NCBI GenBank assembly: GCA_965204405.1
Contig: CBDBEN010000005.1
Coordinates: 2,976,001 to 3,040,000 of the forward strand
DNA length: 64,000 nt
Source: JANQPX01 sp965204405
GTDB taxonomy: Bacteria > Pseudomonadota > Alphaproteobacteria > Geminicoccales > Geminicoccaceae
Direction of reading: 5' to 3'
The translations under genes were made by a program, and so were the position numbers. Shown piece by piece: positions 26,825-35,557 of the stretch. The notes beneath the pieces were generated by a model, which made no database searches, was not told where the DNA came from, and worked only from the letters and a program-made list of their open reading frames with translations. Within the stretch, counting starts at the first letter, position 1. Each line of letters starts with the position of its first letter.

Positions 26825-26949
26825 ATGCCTGACGGCCGACCTTGGATGAAGTGGTATCCGTCCGACTGGCGGGCGGATCAAGCGCTGCGTATCTGCAGCC
26901 TCGCAGCGCGTGGGCTCTGGATCGAGATGCTTTGCATCATGCACGAATC
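26825..26949 (+). pseudogene. DUF1376 (YdaU-like phage replication-associated) gene, truncated
   Basis: The product begins with PWMKWYPSDWRADQALRICS and LAARGLWIEMLCIMHE, the recognisable N-terminus of DUF1376 proteins from phages and prophages. Just after CIMHE the sequence changes to an IS21 fragment, and the rest of the gene is missing. GGAGG precedes the ATG at 26825; an in-frame GTG at 26771 is an alternative start. Confidence 0.65.
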
Positions 26950-27278
26950 CAGCAAGCCAGCCTCCAGCGACGTGCAAACGCAGCAACCCGATTATAGGAA
27001 CCGTCAAAACCAAGGACGACAAGGTCCTCATACAACTGCTTGGCGGTGCGACGCTGTTTACGCGACTTCCTCGCCTCAGCCGCCAGCCAAGTTGAGAGTT
27101 TCTCCGCGAAGGGATCCAGCTTGCTTGGACGGTCGGGAACCTTGAACTTGGGTTCAACCGTCCCTGCACGAAGATATTTGCGGATCGTATTGCGCGACAG
27201 TCCCGTACGCCGCTCGATCTCCCGGATTGGCATCTCATCTCGAAAATGCCAGCGCCGGATTACACTCAATAACGCCAT
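26950..27278 (-). pseudogene. istA: IstA transposase fragment
   Basis: From the ATG at 27278 the protein reads ALLSVIRRWHFRDEMPIREI, ERRTGLSRNTIRKYLRAG and continues to GFDGSYNRVAAFARRWR, the usual N-terminal helix-turn-helix part of IS21 IstA. It stops after about 110 residues where the element is truncated, well before the DDE domain, so it is not functional. Confidence 0.75.
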
Positions 27279-27390
27279 GTCGATCACTCCATAATCCCCC
27301 GACCCAACAGCCAGGGGGAAGGTCAAAACATGGGTCAGTTCTCAGTGGAAATTCTCCCGATCACGGGTCAAATCTCAGCGGAAATCAACA
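26950..27390 (-). mobile_element. IS21-family remnant (one end plus 5' part of istA)
   Basis: The right end is marked by two direct repeats, GGGTCAGTTCTCAGTGGAAA at about 27330 and GGGTCAAATCTCAGCGGAAA at about 27365, ending in CA at 27390, as in IS21 terminal multi-repeats. Reading left on the minus strand is the start of istA. The remainder of istA, istB and the other end are gone. The left junction with DUF1376 is approximate. Confidence 0.7.
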
Positions 27391-27439
27391 GTCATTCGCT
27401 ACGACGATCGCCGTTATCGCAATCGTGACAATCTGGGGG

Positions 27440-27718
27440 ATGTTGAGCGGATGCGCCCTCTTCGATCGCAACACATCCTTAAACCGCTTCCGAACCGCCT
27501 GTGAAGGTCTCTACGACACGGTGGGTCTGCTTACCGCCATGCGCCGTGGCGGACAGATAACCGACGATGAATGGACGGTCGTGAACGGGTTCGTCGAAGA
27601 TGGCAACCAGGTCTGCCAGGATCTCGAGATCGATGATTTCGATGATGCGCTGACGAAGGTTCAAGACGCTAGATCCGGCATTGCGAAGGCCCTGAGGAGG
27701 GATGGCACCAATGTCTGA
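27440..27718 (+). CDS. Phage-like small lipoprotein, possibly 5'-truncated
   Basis: The coding frame continues from the IS21 boundary with a hydrophobic stretch (IAVIAIVTIWGMLSGC) ending in a lipobox-like LSGC, then a soluble domain of about 90 residues. Because IS21 ends at 27390, the original start may be lost; the first ATG is at 27440, but a GTG a few codons earlier would keep more of the hydrophobic stretch. It resembles small prophage lipoproteins only in layout. The stop overlaps the next frame. Confidence 0.45.
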   Translation: MLSGCALFDRNTSLNRFRTACEGLYDTVGLLTAMRRGGQITDDEWTVVNGFVEDGNQVCQDLEIDDFDDALTKVQDARSGIAKALRRDGTNV

Positions 27719-28001
27719 GACGATCACAATCTTGCTGAGATTACTGTCTCTCCTCAGGCTCATGCTTCGGCTAGTGCCTGGCGATGACGAGAGATCGGCG
27801 ATCAAGAACACTATCGCCAAGGCGATCGAAGATGACCTGGGCGAGGATGATGTACGCAACGTCAACGCCATTTGCTCAGCCAGATGCGCAGCGATGGCCG
27901 GGCCGCGATGGACGATTGGCGTGAATCCGGGCCGGAAAAGGACGCCGATTGAGCCTTGCGGCGAGACGTGTGGCTGCCGCGTTTCAGCTAACCACTGGTA
28001 A
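27711..28001 (+). CDS. Small hypothetical protein
   Basis: A 96-residue frame whose ATG overlaps the end of the lipoprotein gene by 8 nt and follows GAGGAGGG. The start is leucine-rich (ETITILLRLLSLLRLML), then charged. The C-terminal part reads less like coding sequence, so the gene may be shortened or shifted. No family recognised. Confidence 0.35.
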   Translation: MSETITILLRLLSLLRLMLRLVPGDDERSAIKNTIAKAIEDDLGEDDVRNVNAICSARCAAMAGPRWTIGVNPGRKRTPIEPCGETCGCRVSANHW

Positions 28002-28215
28002 GTGGCCACAAGGCCAATTCCCGCTCCGTGCCATGACCGGCAACTAGCCAGTGGCCATAACTGCTGGTATTTGCGACTGTGAAACCATATGCGAGGTACT
28101 ACAAGTCGGCTGGTCTGTGGGCGTGAAGCCGATTCGGATTCAGCTGATGTCGAACATGACCGAAGCTGGCTGGCGTTGATGATTAAGCCTCGCTCAGCGC
28201 GAGAATGGCAAGCCG

Positions 28216-28770
28216 ATGGCTCGGAAAAAACCCAGTTGGAAGGATCTAAAACCGACTATCGAGTCCTTCTCGCAAAAACAACTCTATGGCCTTATCCAAG
28301 ACCTATATCAGTTTTCTCCAGAGAATAGAGAATTCTTCCATGCCCGGTTCTTTAGCCGAGGCAGGCCAAGTCATGATGCCCTCGAACCCTATATGGATCG
28401 CATCCGCATTGCTGTAAGCCCGAGTGAGCCGTGGAAGCAAGATGTTAAGCTGTCAGCCGGGCGCAAGGCCATCCGCGATTTCAAGAAAGCCAATGGCGAC
28501 ATCAGCGCGACTCTTGAATTAATGCTGTATTATGTTCGTTGCGGTAACGATTTTACGCTGGAGTTCGGTGATATCGACGGGCCATTTTATGATAGCCTGG
28601 TGTCAATGTTCGGCAGCATCGTCACGACGTTGATCCGGCAAGACGAACCTTCGCTGACCCATAAATTCGCTCCCAAGCTGATAGCAGAGTTCGAGCGTAT
28701 CGATGGAAAAATGGGCTGGGGGTATGCGGAAGGGTTGAGGGACTGGATCGAGCAGCTACCAGTCCCATAG
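28216..28770 (+). CDS. DUF6155-like hypothetical protein
   Basis: A 184-residue soluble protein, MARKKPSWKDLKP at the start, then QKQLYGLIQDLYQFSPENREFF, which is the kind of N-terminal helix seen in DUF6155 proteins. No signal peptide, membrane segment or catalytic motif is evident. Base composition is lower in G+C than the flanking chromosome, in keeping with transfer. It ends just before the metalloprotease-like gene, perhaps in one transcript. Confidence 0.55.
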   Translation: MARKKPSWKDLKPTIESFSQKQLYGLIQDLYQFSPENREFFHARFFSRGRPSHDALEPYMDRIRIAVSPSEPWKQDVKLSAGRKAIRDFKKANGDISATLELMLYYVRCGNDFTLEFGDIDGPFYDSLVSMFGSIVTTLIRQDEPSLTHKFAPKLIAEFERIDGKMGWGYAEGLRDWIEQLPVP

Positions 28771-28906
28771 TGTGGGCTCAACCTCGCTTAGCTGCCAGAA
28801 TGCCTATGCGAAGGAAGTGCCATTTGCGGCCCCTTCGAAAACTGGAAAGCGCCAATCCTTTCTTTGTCGAGTTGACGTGCGCTTGCTGCAATCCATCATA
28901 AGAAGC

Positions 28907-29659
28907 ATGGGCCCTGTCCAACGACTTTGGGTGAATGCCGCGGCACAGATATCAATGCAAACTAACCGCTGGCGACAACACCTTCCTACGTTCTTGCTGA
29001 CTGCAATAGTCTTCATGATCCTTACGCTAACCGTTCAATATAAGGATTGCGACGCAGTTTGCTCGGATTGGGACTATGTCAGCGACCTCCTCTTAAGTGA
29101 ATCCACGAACTCGCGAATCGCGCGGTGGGATCGAAGCCCATCGGTTATGTTGATTGATGGAGCTCCCGATAAAGTCGGTATGGTGAGTGGAGCAGTCTAT
29201 GAGCTGAATGAGATTCTGCCGAAATCGGGAATGATAGTGCGCTTTGTCCGCCAAGAACCTGCGGATATCAAAGTGGCATTTGTATCGGATGAGATGCTCA
29301 ACAAGCAGAAGGCGGGGAGCTTATTTGATCGTCGCATTCAAGGGTTCTGTGAATGGCAAACATCTGATGATGGGCGGATCGTCTCGGCGCGTATTCTTGT
29401 ATCGAGAAACCTGAACCTAGGTGATCAATGGGGCACGCTGCAGCATGAACTTGGGCATGCGTTGGGGATTGGTGGACACACGGACCGATACTTATCAAGC
29501 TTGTTCTATAGCGATTTCAAAGGTGGCGCGCTCTCCGATGGATTCTCATCCGATGATCGGAAAGTCATGGACTTTCTATACCGACACGTTCAGCCAAGTG
29601 CGTCTGAGACCGTTGTCCGTGCTGCTTTTGATAGGCACTGGTTGATAAGGCCACAGTGA
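28907..29659 (+). CDS. Membrane-anchored putative zinc metalloprotease (DUF2927-like)
   Basis: One N-terminal transmembrane helix (FLLTAIVFMILTLTV) is followed by an extracytoplasmic domain with the zinc-binding motif HELGHALGIGGHT, a metzincin-like HExxHxxGxxxH variant. This fits DUF2927-type putative peptidases. The frame stays open to 28772; I placed the start at the ATG at 28907, but 28955 is also possible. It directly follows the DUF6155-like gene. The substrate is unknown. Confidence 0.6.
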   Translation: MGPVQRLWVNAAAQISMQTNRWRQHLPTFLLTAIVFMILTLTVQYKDCDAVCSDWDYVSDLLLSESTNSRIARWDRSPSVMLIDGAPDKVGMVSGAVYELNEILPKSGMIVRFVRQEPADIKVAFVSDEMLNKQKAGSLFDRRIQGFCEWQTSDDGRIVSARILVSRNLNLGDQWGTLQHELGHALGIGGHTDRYLSSLFYSDFKGGALSDGFSSDDRKVMDFLYRHVQPSASETVVRAAFDRHWLIRPQ

Positions 29660-29793
29660 GTGTAAAGACATGAATCATAGCAGCAAACTATGTGCCCACC
29701 TTGGGTCAACTTCTTCCGGTAGAAGTGTGCGTGCAGAGGAGAGCTCACTCTCGCATTGCGGCCACAGGGCGAAATTTCTAGAGTGCCAACGCC

Positions 29794-30486
29794 TCACTCT
29801 TCTACGGTCAAAATCTCGGAAAGCGGCTTTTTGATTTTGGCCACCGCGGGGATCTTCGCATCATCGGCCGGATGCCCCACGGCAATGATCATGGTTGGTT
29901 TTTCAGATGCTGGCCGGCTCAGCATTTCATTCAGAAACCGCATTGGATTTGGCGTGTGCGTCAACGTCGTCAATCCAGCATGATGGAGTGCCGCTAGCAG
30001 GAAACCCGTGGCAATTCCGATGCTCTCCGGCACGTAGTAGTTCTTGAAGCGCTCGCCATCATCGAATTCTCCCCACCGCAGAGCGAAAACCACGATCAGC
30101 CAGGGCGCGATGTCCAAATGAGGTTTTTCAGCATTGGTGCCGAGCGGTTCCAGGGCATTGATCCACTCATCACCAGCACCGCCGGCATAAAACCGCCGCT
30201 CCTCTTCTTCTGCCGCCAAACGGATGCGATGCTTGAACTCCGCGCTAGAGATGGCCACGAAATGCCAGGGTTGATGATTCGCGCCACTCGGAGCTGTGCC
30301 AGCGGTCCGGATGCATTCCTCGATGACCTCCCTCTCGACGGGACGGTCGGAATAGTCGCGCACAGTATGGCGGCGCTTCATTTTGCTATGGAAGGCACGG
30401 GCTTCCGAGAGCATTTCCGCATCGCTCAGATCAAACCGATCCGGTAAATCGAGGGCCTCGTAGTTGAGATGCGCGCGCGCAAACAT
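29794..30486 (-). CDS. Nitroreductase-family flavoprotein, iodotyrosine-deiodinase-like
   Basis: A 230-residue FMN-dependent protein. RRHTVRDYSDRP and GTAPSGANHQPWHFV are the FMN-binding segments of the nitroreductase fold. The lid region EEEERRFYAGGAGDEWINAL followed by LGTNAEKPHLDIAPWLIVVF resembles iodotyrosine deiodinase homologues, where Glu, Tyr and Lys of the lid hold the halotyrosine zwitterion. Reductive dehalogenation or reduction of a related phenol is possible. I chose the ATG at 30486 for GAGGAAGGA upstream. It stands alone. Confidence 0.8.
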   Translation of the reverse strand: MFARAHLNYEALDLPDRFDLSDAEMLSEARAFHSKMKRRHTVRDYSDRPVEREVIEECIRTAGTAPSGANHQPWHFVAISSAEFKHRIRLAAEEEERRFYAGGAGDEWINALEPLGTNAEKPHLDIAPWLIVVFALRWGEFDDGERFKNYYVPESIGIATGFLLAALHHAGLTTLTHTPNPMRFLNEMLSRPASEKPTMIIAVGHPADDAKIPAVAKIKKPLSEILTVEE

Positions 30487-30817
30487 TCTGTCCTTCCTCG
30501 GTCTTTGATTGGACGGCTTACTGCCATCCTCTTGTGGCAAATGAGCGTGCCGGCCTGACATCGTAACGTTCGAGGCCGATCGCAGCTACCAGCCGGTGTG
30601 GGTCATGCCACGCCATAAGGTGATCTGCACGGCGTGTCAGCTGCCGGATATGGAAAGCGGCCACTCGAGCAAGGCGACTGCCGTTCTGGCAGCTTTTCTC
30701 GGCAGCTATGGTCCGCGGCTTCCGAGAACGAACGCGTATTGAGTGCCAGGTTTGGACACATTCGAGGCTGTTCGTAGAGGCGGGGGTACAGACGATGCTG
30801 CCCTTCATCAGCGGTCA
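30487..30817. other. Intergenic stretch holding a diverged repeat
   Basis: No gene seen. It is dominated by the 149-bp repeat at 30600-30748, which has a partner at 36495-36644. Confidence 0.5.
30600..30748 (+). repeat. Diverged 149-bp repeat, copy A
   Basis: Shared blocks with copy B are GGTCAT(G/A)CCACGCCATAAGG, GTCAGCTGC, AAAGCGGCCA, CAGCTTTTCT, GGCAGCTATGG and CGAACGCGTA, in the same order and orientation. Overall identity by eye is about 70 percent. It does not look like coding sequence. Confidence 0.6.
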
Positions 30818-31633
30818 TCATTCCGGATTATATGGCCGCTCAATTGATAGTGTGTCGCTCAACTTTCTCCACGTTACAGCCTCAAAGCGTTCAGGCCATT
30901 CGACATCCCATTGGGGAGCCAGCTTTCGCGCGCGCGGCAAATAGGCTCTGGCATAGGCGAGGTGGGCAGAAATCATCGCGTCGTGATTGGGGAGCGCTGG
31001 TGGCAGAGAGGTTAGGATTTCCTTCTGCTGATCTGTCAGAAGCCGGTTCAAATGCAGCGCTCCACCTCGATTTGGAGCCGCCGTTTCTTCGATCATCAGC
31101 TCTACGAGCAAGTTCCGAAGATGGAACACACCAAGGACTCCGTTGATGTATTCTTCCCGGCCCGCCACGAGATGCAGAAGCCCGAGTATCCTGATGAATT
31201 CTTCAATCTGATATCTTACGCGCACCGGGTTTGGCGCCTTGTTTTCAGGAGTGTTAGCCAGCCCCTCGAAAATGTCATCATGGTCAAACAGAGGCTCTAA
31301 GTTGGCCTGGGTTTGTGCTCCCATCTGATCGGGCTTTAGGATCACCACGTCGGTGCGCGTCCAGTCAGCGGTTATTGCGTTTATAAGGTGGGGGCGGGTT
31401 GTGCGATCCCACCAGAGGACAATCTCGCCGGTCTGGTTGACCGCTTCGCGCCATAGCTTTGCAATCGCGTCAGTCCCACCGCCTTTGGCGACTAGGACGA
31501 AGTCAATGTCGCTGTAGTCATCAGCTAGGCCGTTGCCGTAGCTTCCGCTGAGGAACAATGCCCGGACTTCGGGCGCCTCTTGAAGCGCATTGGCGATGAT
31601 GTCGATGACGTCCTGATGTTCCATGCCCGCCAT
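30818..31633 (-). CDS. Nucleotidyltransferase-domain protein (aminoglycoside nucleotidyltransferase-like)
   Basis: A 271-residue protein with the polymerase-beta-type motif LSGSYGNGLADDYSDIDFVLV (GS-x-DxD), and a third acidic residue expected in the following strand. The remaining part is helical. Such stand-alone proteins may nucleotidylate small molecules such as aminoglycosides, but that function is not shown here; toxin-antitoxin MNT-type proteins share the motif though they are shorter and come with a HEPN partner, absent here. Confidence 0.75.
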   Translation of the reverse strand: MAGMEHQDVIDIIANALQEAPEVRALFLSGSYGNGLADDYSDIDFVLVAKGGGTDAIAKLWREAVNQTGEIVLWWDRTTRPHLINAITADWTRTDVVILKPDQMGAQTQANLEPLFDHDDIFEGLANTPENKAPNPVRVRYQIEEFIRILGLLHLVAGREEYINGVLGVFHLRNLLVELMIEETAAPNRGGALHLNRLLTDQQKEILTSLPPALPNHDAMISAHLAYARAYLPRARKLAPQWDVEWPERFEAVTWRKLSDTLSIERPYNPE

Positions 31634-32008
31634 GCTTGGGTCCTGTCATACATCTCGGCTGATAATCGATCAGTGAAATGGTGATCAATTTGGGCTCCTT
31701 TTACCCATAGCATCCGGCGAGCCTGGAGTCAGGAAGGGGGCAGGTTTACGCATTATTGGCCTGGCCTGCAGCGCGGGCAATGCGTTGGTAAGCGGCCTCA
31801 AGAGCGGCTGCTCGCTCGGGATGCCGGCTTTCCGCCGCATTCCGGCCATAAGGCTTATGAGTCGAACGTGCCAGGGCACTAAATCGCTTCGCGATAGCTG
31901 GATGTGCAGCTTGGGCTGAGCGTCCATTTTCCACTGAACTCTCGTACTGAAGCCTTCTGGCGACTTCCCGACGATTGGGGTGTGCACCTCAATCAGGGAG
32001 TCGTCTTG
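31634..32008. other. Upstream region of the IS91-type element with a coding-like scrap
   Basis: On the minus strand 31746-31934 could encode a 62-residue peptide (ALARSTHKPYGRNAAESR and ERAAALEAAYQRIARA) that looks like the C-terminal end of a longer protein, but no family is assigned. One end of the IS91-type element must lie here or just to the left; I could not place it. Confidence 0.3.
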
Positions 32009-32923
32009 ATGACCGAGAAGATCAGTGCTCTTCGCCACCGCATGATCGAGGACATGAACGCTCGCGGGCTTTCGGTGGGCGGGCAGCGCGCGCATATCCG
32101 AAGCTGCAAGCGCTTTGCCGCTTTTCTGGGGCGTTCGCCTTCGAGTGCCGCGCGTGACGACATTCGGCGGTTTCAGCTGCATCTTGCCGAGGAGGCGGTG
32201 AGTATTGGCACCCGCAACGCGGTGATGTCAGGGGTGAAGTTCCTGTTTCGGGTGACGCTGCGGCGTCTCGATCTCGCGGAAGAGGTCTATCATCTGAACG
32301 AGCCGCAGCGTGTGCCGGTCATTTTGAGCGTCAACGAAGTGAAGCGCCTGTTGGCGGTCGCCCGGCCTCTCAAAGCCAAGGTGATGCTGAGCATCGCCTA
32401 TGGCACCGGCATGCGCGCCAGCGAGGTGTGCCGGCTCAAGGTCGGCGATATCGACAGCGACCAGATGATTATCCGGGTGGTCCAGGGCAAGAGCAAGAAG
32501 GACCGCCAGGTCAAGCTGCCGAAGGATCTCCTCGGTCTGCTCCGGGCCTGGTGGCCGGTTCGATCCAAGCGTCTCGATGCCGGCACGCCGCTTCAGGAAC
32601 GCTGGCTCTTTCCGGGCGGCAAGGAGGAAGGGCCGACCTCGCCCCGCCAGCTCAACCGACTGTTTCGCGAGACCGTCAGAATGGCCGGGATCACCAAGCG
32701 AGTGACTCTGCATTCCCTACGCCACAGCTTCGCCACCCATCTCCTGGAGAACGGCGTCGATATTCGCATCATCCAGGCCATGCTCGGGCATAGCAAACTC
32801 GATGTGACCGCCCGCTACACCCAGGTCGCTACCAAGATGATTGCCAAGGTCGAGAGTCCGCTCGATCTCCTGGCGCCGACCCCGAGGAAGGGAGCGAAGG
32901 GCAAAATACCAGAGCCGGTGTAA
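32009..32923 (+). CDS. Tyrosine recombinase of IS91-type element
   Basis: A 304-residue XerC/D-like recombinase; the ATG at 32009 has GGGAG 8 nt upstream. The catalytic residues are visible: Arg in GTGMRASEVCRL, Lys near KSKKDRQVKLP, His-x-x-Arg in LHSLRHSFATH, His in MLGHSKL and the nucleophile Tyr in YTQVATK. The N-terminal SAM-like domain is complete. Its role in the mobility of IS91-like elements is not settled. Confidence 0.88.
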   Translation: MTEKISALRHRMIEDMNARGLSVGGQRAHIRSCKRFAAFLGRSPSSAARDDIRRFQLHLAEEAVSIGTRNAVMSGVKFLFRVTLRRLDLAEEVYHLNEPQRVPVILSVNEVKRLLAVARPLKAKVMLSIAYGTGMRASEVCRLKVGDIDSDQMIIRVVQGKSKKDRQVKLPKDLLGLLRAWWPVRSKRLDAGTPLQERWLFPGGKEEGPTSPRQLNRLFRETVRMAGITKRVTLHSLRHSFATHLLENGVDIRIIQAMLGHSKLDVTARYTQVATKMIAKVESPLDLLAPTPRKGAKGKIPEPV

Positions 32924-32935
32924 CCCGGCCGTTCC

Positions 32936-34153
32936 ATGCGCCGTCCAAGGCTGGAGGTCGCGGATATTTTCCGCGGCCACGGTGCTGCGTGGCGTACCGC
33001 CAATACCGGCCATCTGAGCCTCGGCCAGCTCAAGGTGATGAGCGCCATCGGACGCTGCCGCACCGCGGCGCTCGGTGGCCATGTCGCGGCTTGCGAGGAC
33101 TGCGATCATCGGGTGATCGCGTATAATAGCTGTCGGGATAGGCACTGCCCAAAGTGCCAGGGGGCTGCCGCCCGAACCTGGCTCGCCGAACGCGATGCCG
33201 AACTTTTGCCAGTCGGCTATTTCCACTTGGTCTTCACCCTGCCCAAGCCGATCGCCGACATCGCCTATCAGAACAAGCGGGTCATTTACGACCTGCTGTT
33301 CAAAGCCAGCGCCGAGGCCATGCTTACCATTGCCGCCGATCCAAAACATCTCGGCGCCAGGATCGGCTTCACCTCCGTGCTCCACTCATGGGGATCAGCG
33401 ATGACCCACCACCCGCATATCCACATGATCGTGCCCGGCGGCGGCATCTCGATGGATGGGTCCGGATGGGTCGCCTGCCGACCCGGCTTCTTTCTGCCGG
33501 TACGTGTCCTCTCGCGCCTGTTCCGAGGCTTGATCCTGAAAGGTCTCAAACAGGCTCACGCCGACGGTCGTCTCAATTTCTTCAACGACCACCGAGCTCT
33601 TGCTGACAAGACGGCCTTCCATACCTATCTCAAGCCCCTCTACAAGACTGACTTCGCGGTCCATGCCAAGGAGCCATTCGCCGGGCCGAAGGCCGTGCTC
33701 GCTTATCTCTCGCGCTACACTCACCGTGTTGCCATCGCCAACCGACGGCTGATCAGCGTCGACGACAAGACCGTCACCTTCACCTGGAAGGATTATCGAG
33801 CCGAAGACGCTGAACGCTACAAGACCATGGCTCTACCGATCCATGAGTTCATCCGGCGCTTCTTGATCCACGTCTTTCCCAAACGCTTCCACCGCATCCG
33901 CCATTACGGCTTGCTCGCTAACGGCAACCGTGCCGAAAACATTGCTCTGGCACGCCGTCTCCTGGATGCTCAGGATGAGCGCCTGCCGCCCGATGCCGGG
34001 ACTGCCGCCATCATCGATGAGCAAAAGCCAGCCGAACTCACATGCCCCGCCTGTGGTGGCCGCATGATCGTCATCGAGACCTTCGAACCTGATGCCGAGC
34101 CGGCGGTTCACCATCAGCGTGCACCGCCCGAACATCGGCGTTCGTCGCCATGA
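32936..34153 (+). CDS. IS91-family rolling-circle transposase
   Basis: A 405-residue transposase with an N-terminal zinc-binding region (CEDCDHRVIAYNSCRDRHCPKC), the HUH motif HPHIHMIVPGGG and the catalytic tyrosine segment YLSRYTHRVAI. The frame is complete. After the transposase there is no other gene before the IS630 insertion at 34524. Confidence 0.92.
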   Translation: MRRPRLEVADIFRGHGAAWRTANTGHLSLGQLKVMSAIGRCRTAALGGHVAACEDCDHRVIAYNSCRDRHCPKCQGAAARTWLAERDAELLPVGYFHLVFTLPKPIADIAYQNKRVIYDLLFKASAEAMLTIAADPKHLGARIGFTSVLHSWGSAMTHHPHIHMIVPGGGISMDGSGWVACRPGFFLPVRVLSRLFRGLILKGLKQAHADGRLNFFNDHRALADKTAFHTYLKPLYKTDFAVHAKEPFAGPKAVLAYLSRYTHRVAIANRRLISVDDKTVTFTWKDYRAEDAERYKTMALPIHEFIRRFLIHVFPKRFHRIRHYGLLANGNRAENIALARRLLDAQDERLPPDAGTAAIIDEQKPAELTCPACGGRMIVIETFEPDAEPAVHHQRAPPEHRRSSP

Positions 34154-34523
34154 GCACCGCGATGTCTCCCTATCGCTGTCCGGGGCCCGAAGATCACAGG
34201 GCAACACGCAGCTATGACCAATCTCATACCCTACGTGCCCGTCACAATATAAATCGGCGTCGATCAGCCTGGTTTAGACGCCATCGCACCCAGCCAAGGC
34301 TGCCTGCGCCTCATGCAACGGCCGCCATCACGGCGTCAAATCCGCGGCAAGTGACGGCGCCCGTCAACACCACCAACATCAATCCCCATAGCTCGCGGAA
34401 AGCCTAACCGAAGCTCGCCCCCGCGATTTCCTGCATTGGCGCTTGTCCGACGCCGGATGTCGAAAATGTTGAGCCGTCCGCGCTGTATCGGCGTCCGACT
34501 AACCTGCACAGGAGCTGCCACTA
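34154..34523. other. Non-coding tail of the IS91-type element
   Basis: No gene is seen. The stretch probably contains the replication-origin end of the IS91-type element, normally found just after the transposase gene, but I cannot place it exactly. Confidence 0.4.
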
Positions 34524-34620
34524 GAGCACTTCCGCGACAGATTGAATCATCTCTGTCTATCAAGATGTTACGTTCAGGCCTGATGTGTTTCTCTTCCAGC
34601 AAACAGAGTTGGGAGGGATC

Positions 34621-35013
34621 ATGCCGCGAGCTTACTCGTTAGATTTACGCGAACGCCTGATCGAGGCTGTCGAAGCCGGCAGTTCGGCACGCGCCGCAGC
34701 TCGTCATCTTCAGGTGAGTGCATCGACGGCGGTCAAATGGGTGCAGCGCAAGCGCGAGACCGGCAGCGTCAATGCCAAGCCGATGCATGGTCATCCGCCG
34801 GCCAAGCTTTTGCCGCACAAAGATCGTCTTCTGCGGCTGGTGGCCGATGAACCGGATCTGACGCTCAAGCAGATTGGCGAACGCTTGGCGGCGGACGGCA
34901 TTCACGTCAGCAAGAGCTGCCTGCATACTTTTCTTTGGCGAAACCGCATCCGTTTAAAAAAAGACCGCGCACGCCGCGGAACAGAATCGTCCGGACGTCA
35001 GGAGACGGCGTGA
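34621..35013 (+). CDS. IS630 transposase, upstream frame (copy 2)
   Basis: Identical to the product at 16421-16813: helix-turn-helix region starting PRAYSLDLRERL, ending after the A7 run. The preserved frame break in both copies supports the view that the two-frame arrangement is the normal, mobile form. Confidence 0.88.
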   Translation: MPRAYSLDLRERLIEAVEAGSSARAAARHLQVSASTAVKWVQRKRETGSVNAKPMHGHPPAKLLPHKDRLLRLVADEPDLTLKQIGERLAADGIHVSKSCLHTFLWRNRIRLKKDRARRGTESSGRQETA

Positions 35014-35056
35014 GGCCTGGCGGCGCGTTCAGCCTTGGATCGACCCGGATCGGCTG

Positions 35057-35557
35057 GTGTTCCTCGATGAAACTGGCTTCACCACGAAGATGACGAGGCT
35101 CTATGGTCGCTGTCCGATCGGCGAACGTCTGGTCAGCCCGGTTCCCCACGGCCACTGGAAAACGCTGACTTTCATTGCCGCCCTTCGGGTCGATGGCATC
35201 GACGCGCCCTGGATAATCGATGGTCCCATGGATGGTGTCGCGTTCCTCACCTATCTCCGTCATTGCCTGGCGCCGACGCTCAAGCACGGCGACATCGTGG
35301 TCATGGACAATCTGCCCGCCCACAAAGTCGCCGGCGTTCGTGACATTCTCCAAAAAGCCGGCGCCCAACTCTGCTACCTGCCACCCTACTCTCCGGACCT
35401 GAACCCGATCGAAAACGCGTTTGCCAAACTCAAAACCCTGATACGAAGCGCCGCCGCGCGCACCATCGACGGTTTGCAACAACAGATCGGCAAAACGCTC
35501 GACACCTTCTCCAAAACCGAGTGTGCAAACTACTTCAGGCATGCTGGATATGCGTAA
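35057..35557 (+). CDS. IS630 transposase, DDE domain frame (copy 2)
   Basis: Identical to the product at 16857-17357, with FLDETGF, VVMDNLPAHK and the PIENAF glutamate. It lies in the +1 frame relative to the upstream part. Confidence 0.85.
   Translation: MFLDETGFTTKMTRLYGRCPIGERLVSPVPHGHWKTLTFIAALRVDGIDAPWIIDGPMDGVAFLTYLRHCLAPTLKHGDIVVMDNLPAHKVAGVRDILQKAGAQLCYLPPYSPDLNPIENAFAKLKTLIRSAAARTIDGLQQQIGKTLDTFSKTECANYFRHAGYA

Larger units (their letters stand above)
32009..34520 (+). mobile_element. IS91-family element with accompanying tyrosine recombinase (ends not fixed)
   Basis: Two plus-strand genes, a tyrosine recombinase and an HUH-type transposase, lie 12 nt apart. This pairing is known from a subgroup of IS91-like elements. 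The termini (oriIS and terIS) could not be set by eye, so the limits given cover only the genes and the non-coding tail up to the IS630 insertion. It moves by rolling-circle transposition and is not expected to duplicate its target. Confidence 0.7.

Noticed and set aside
30818..31633. MNT/HEPN toxin-antitoxin pair
   Set aside because: The nucleotidyltransferase motif is present, but the protein is too long for MNT antitoxins and no HEPN gene is adjacent.
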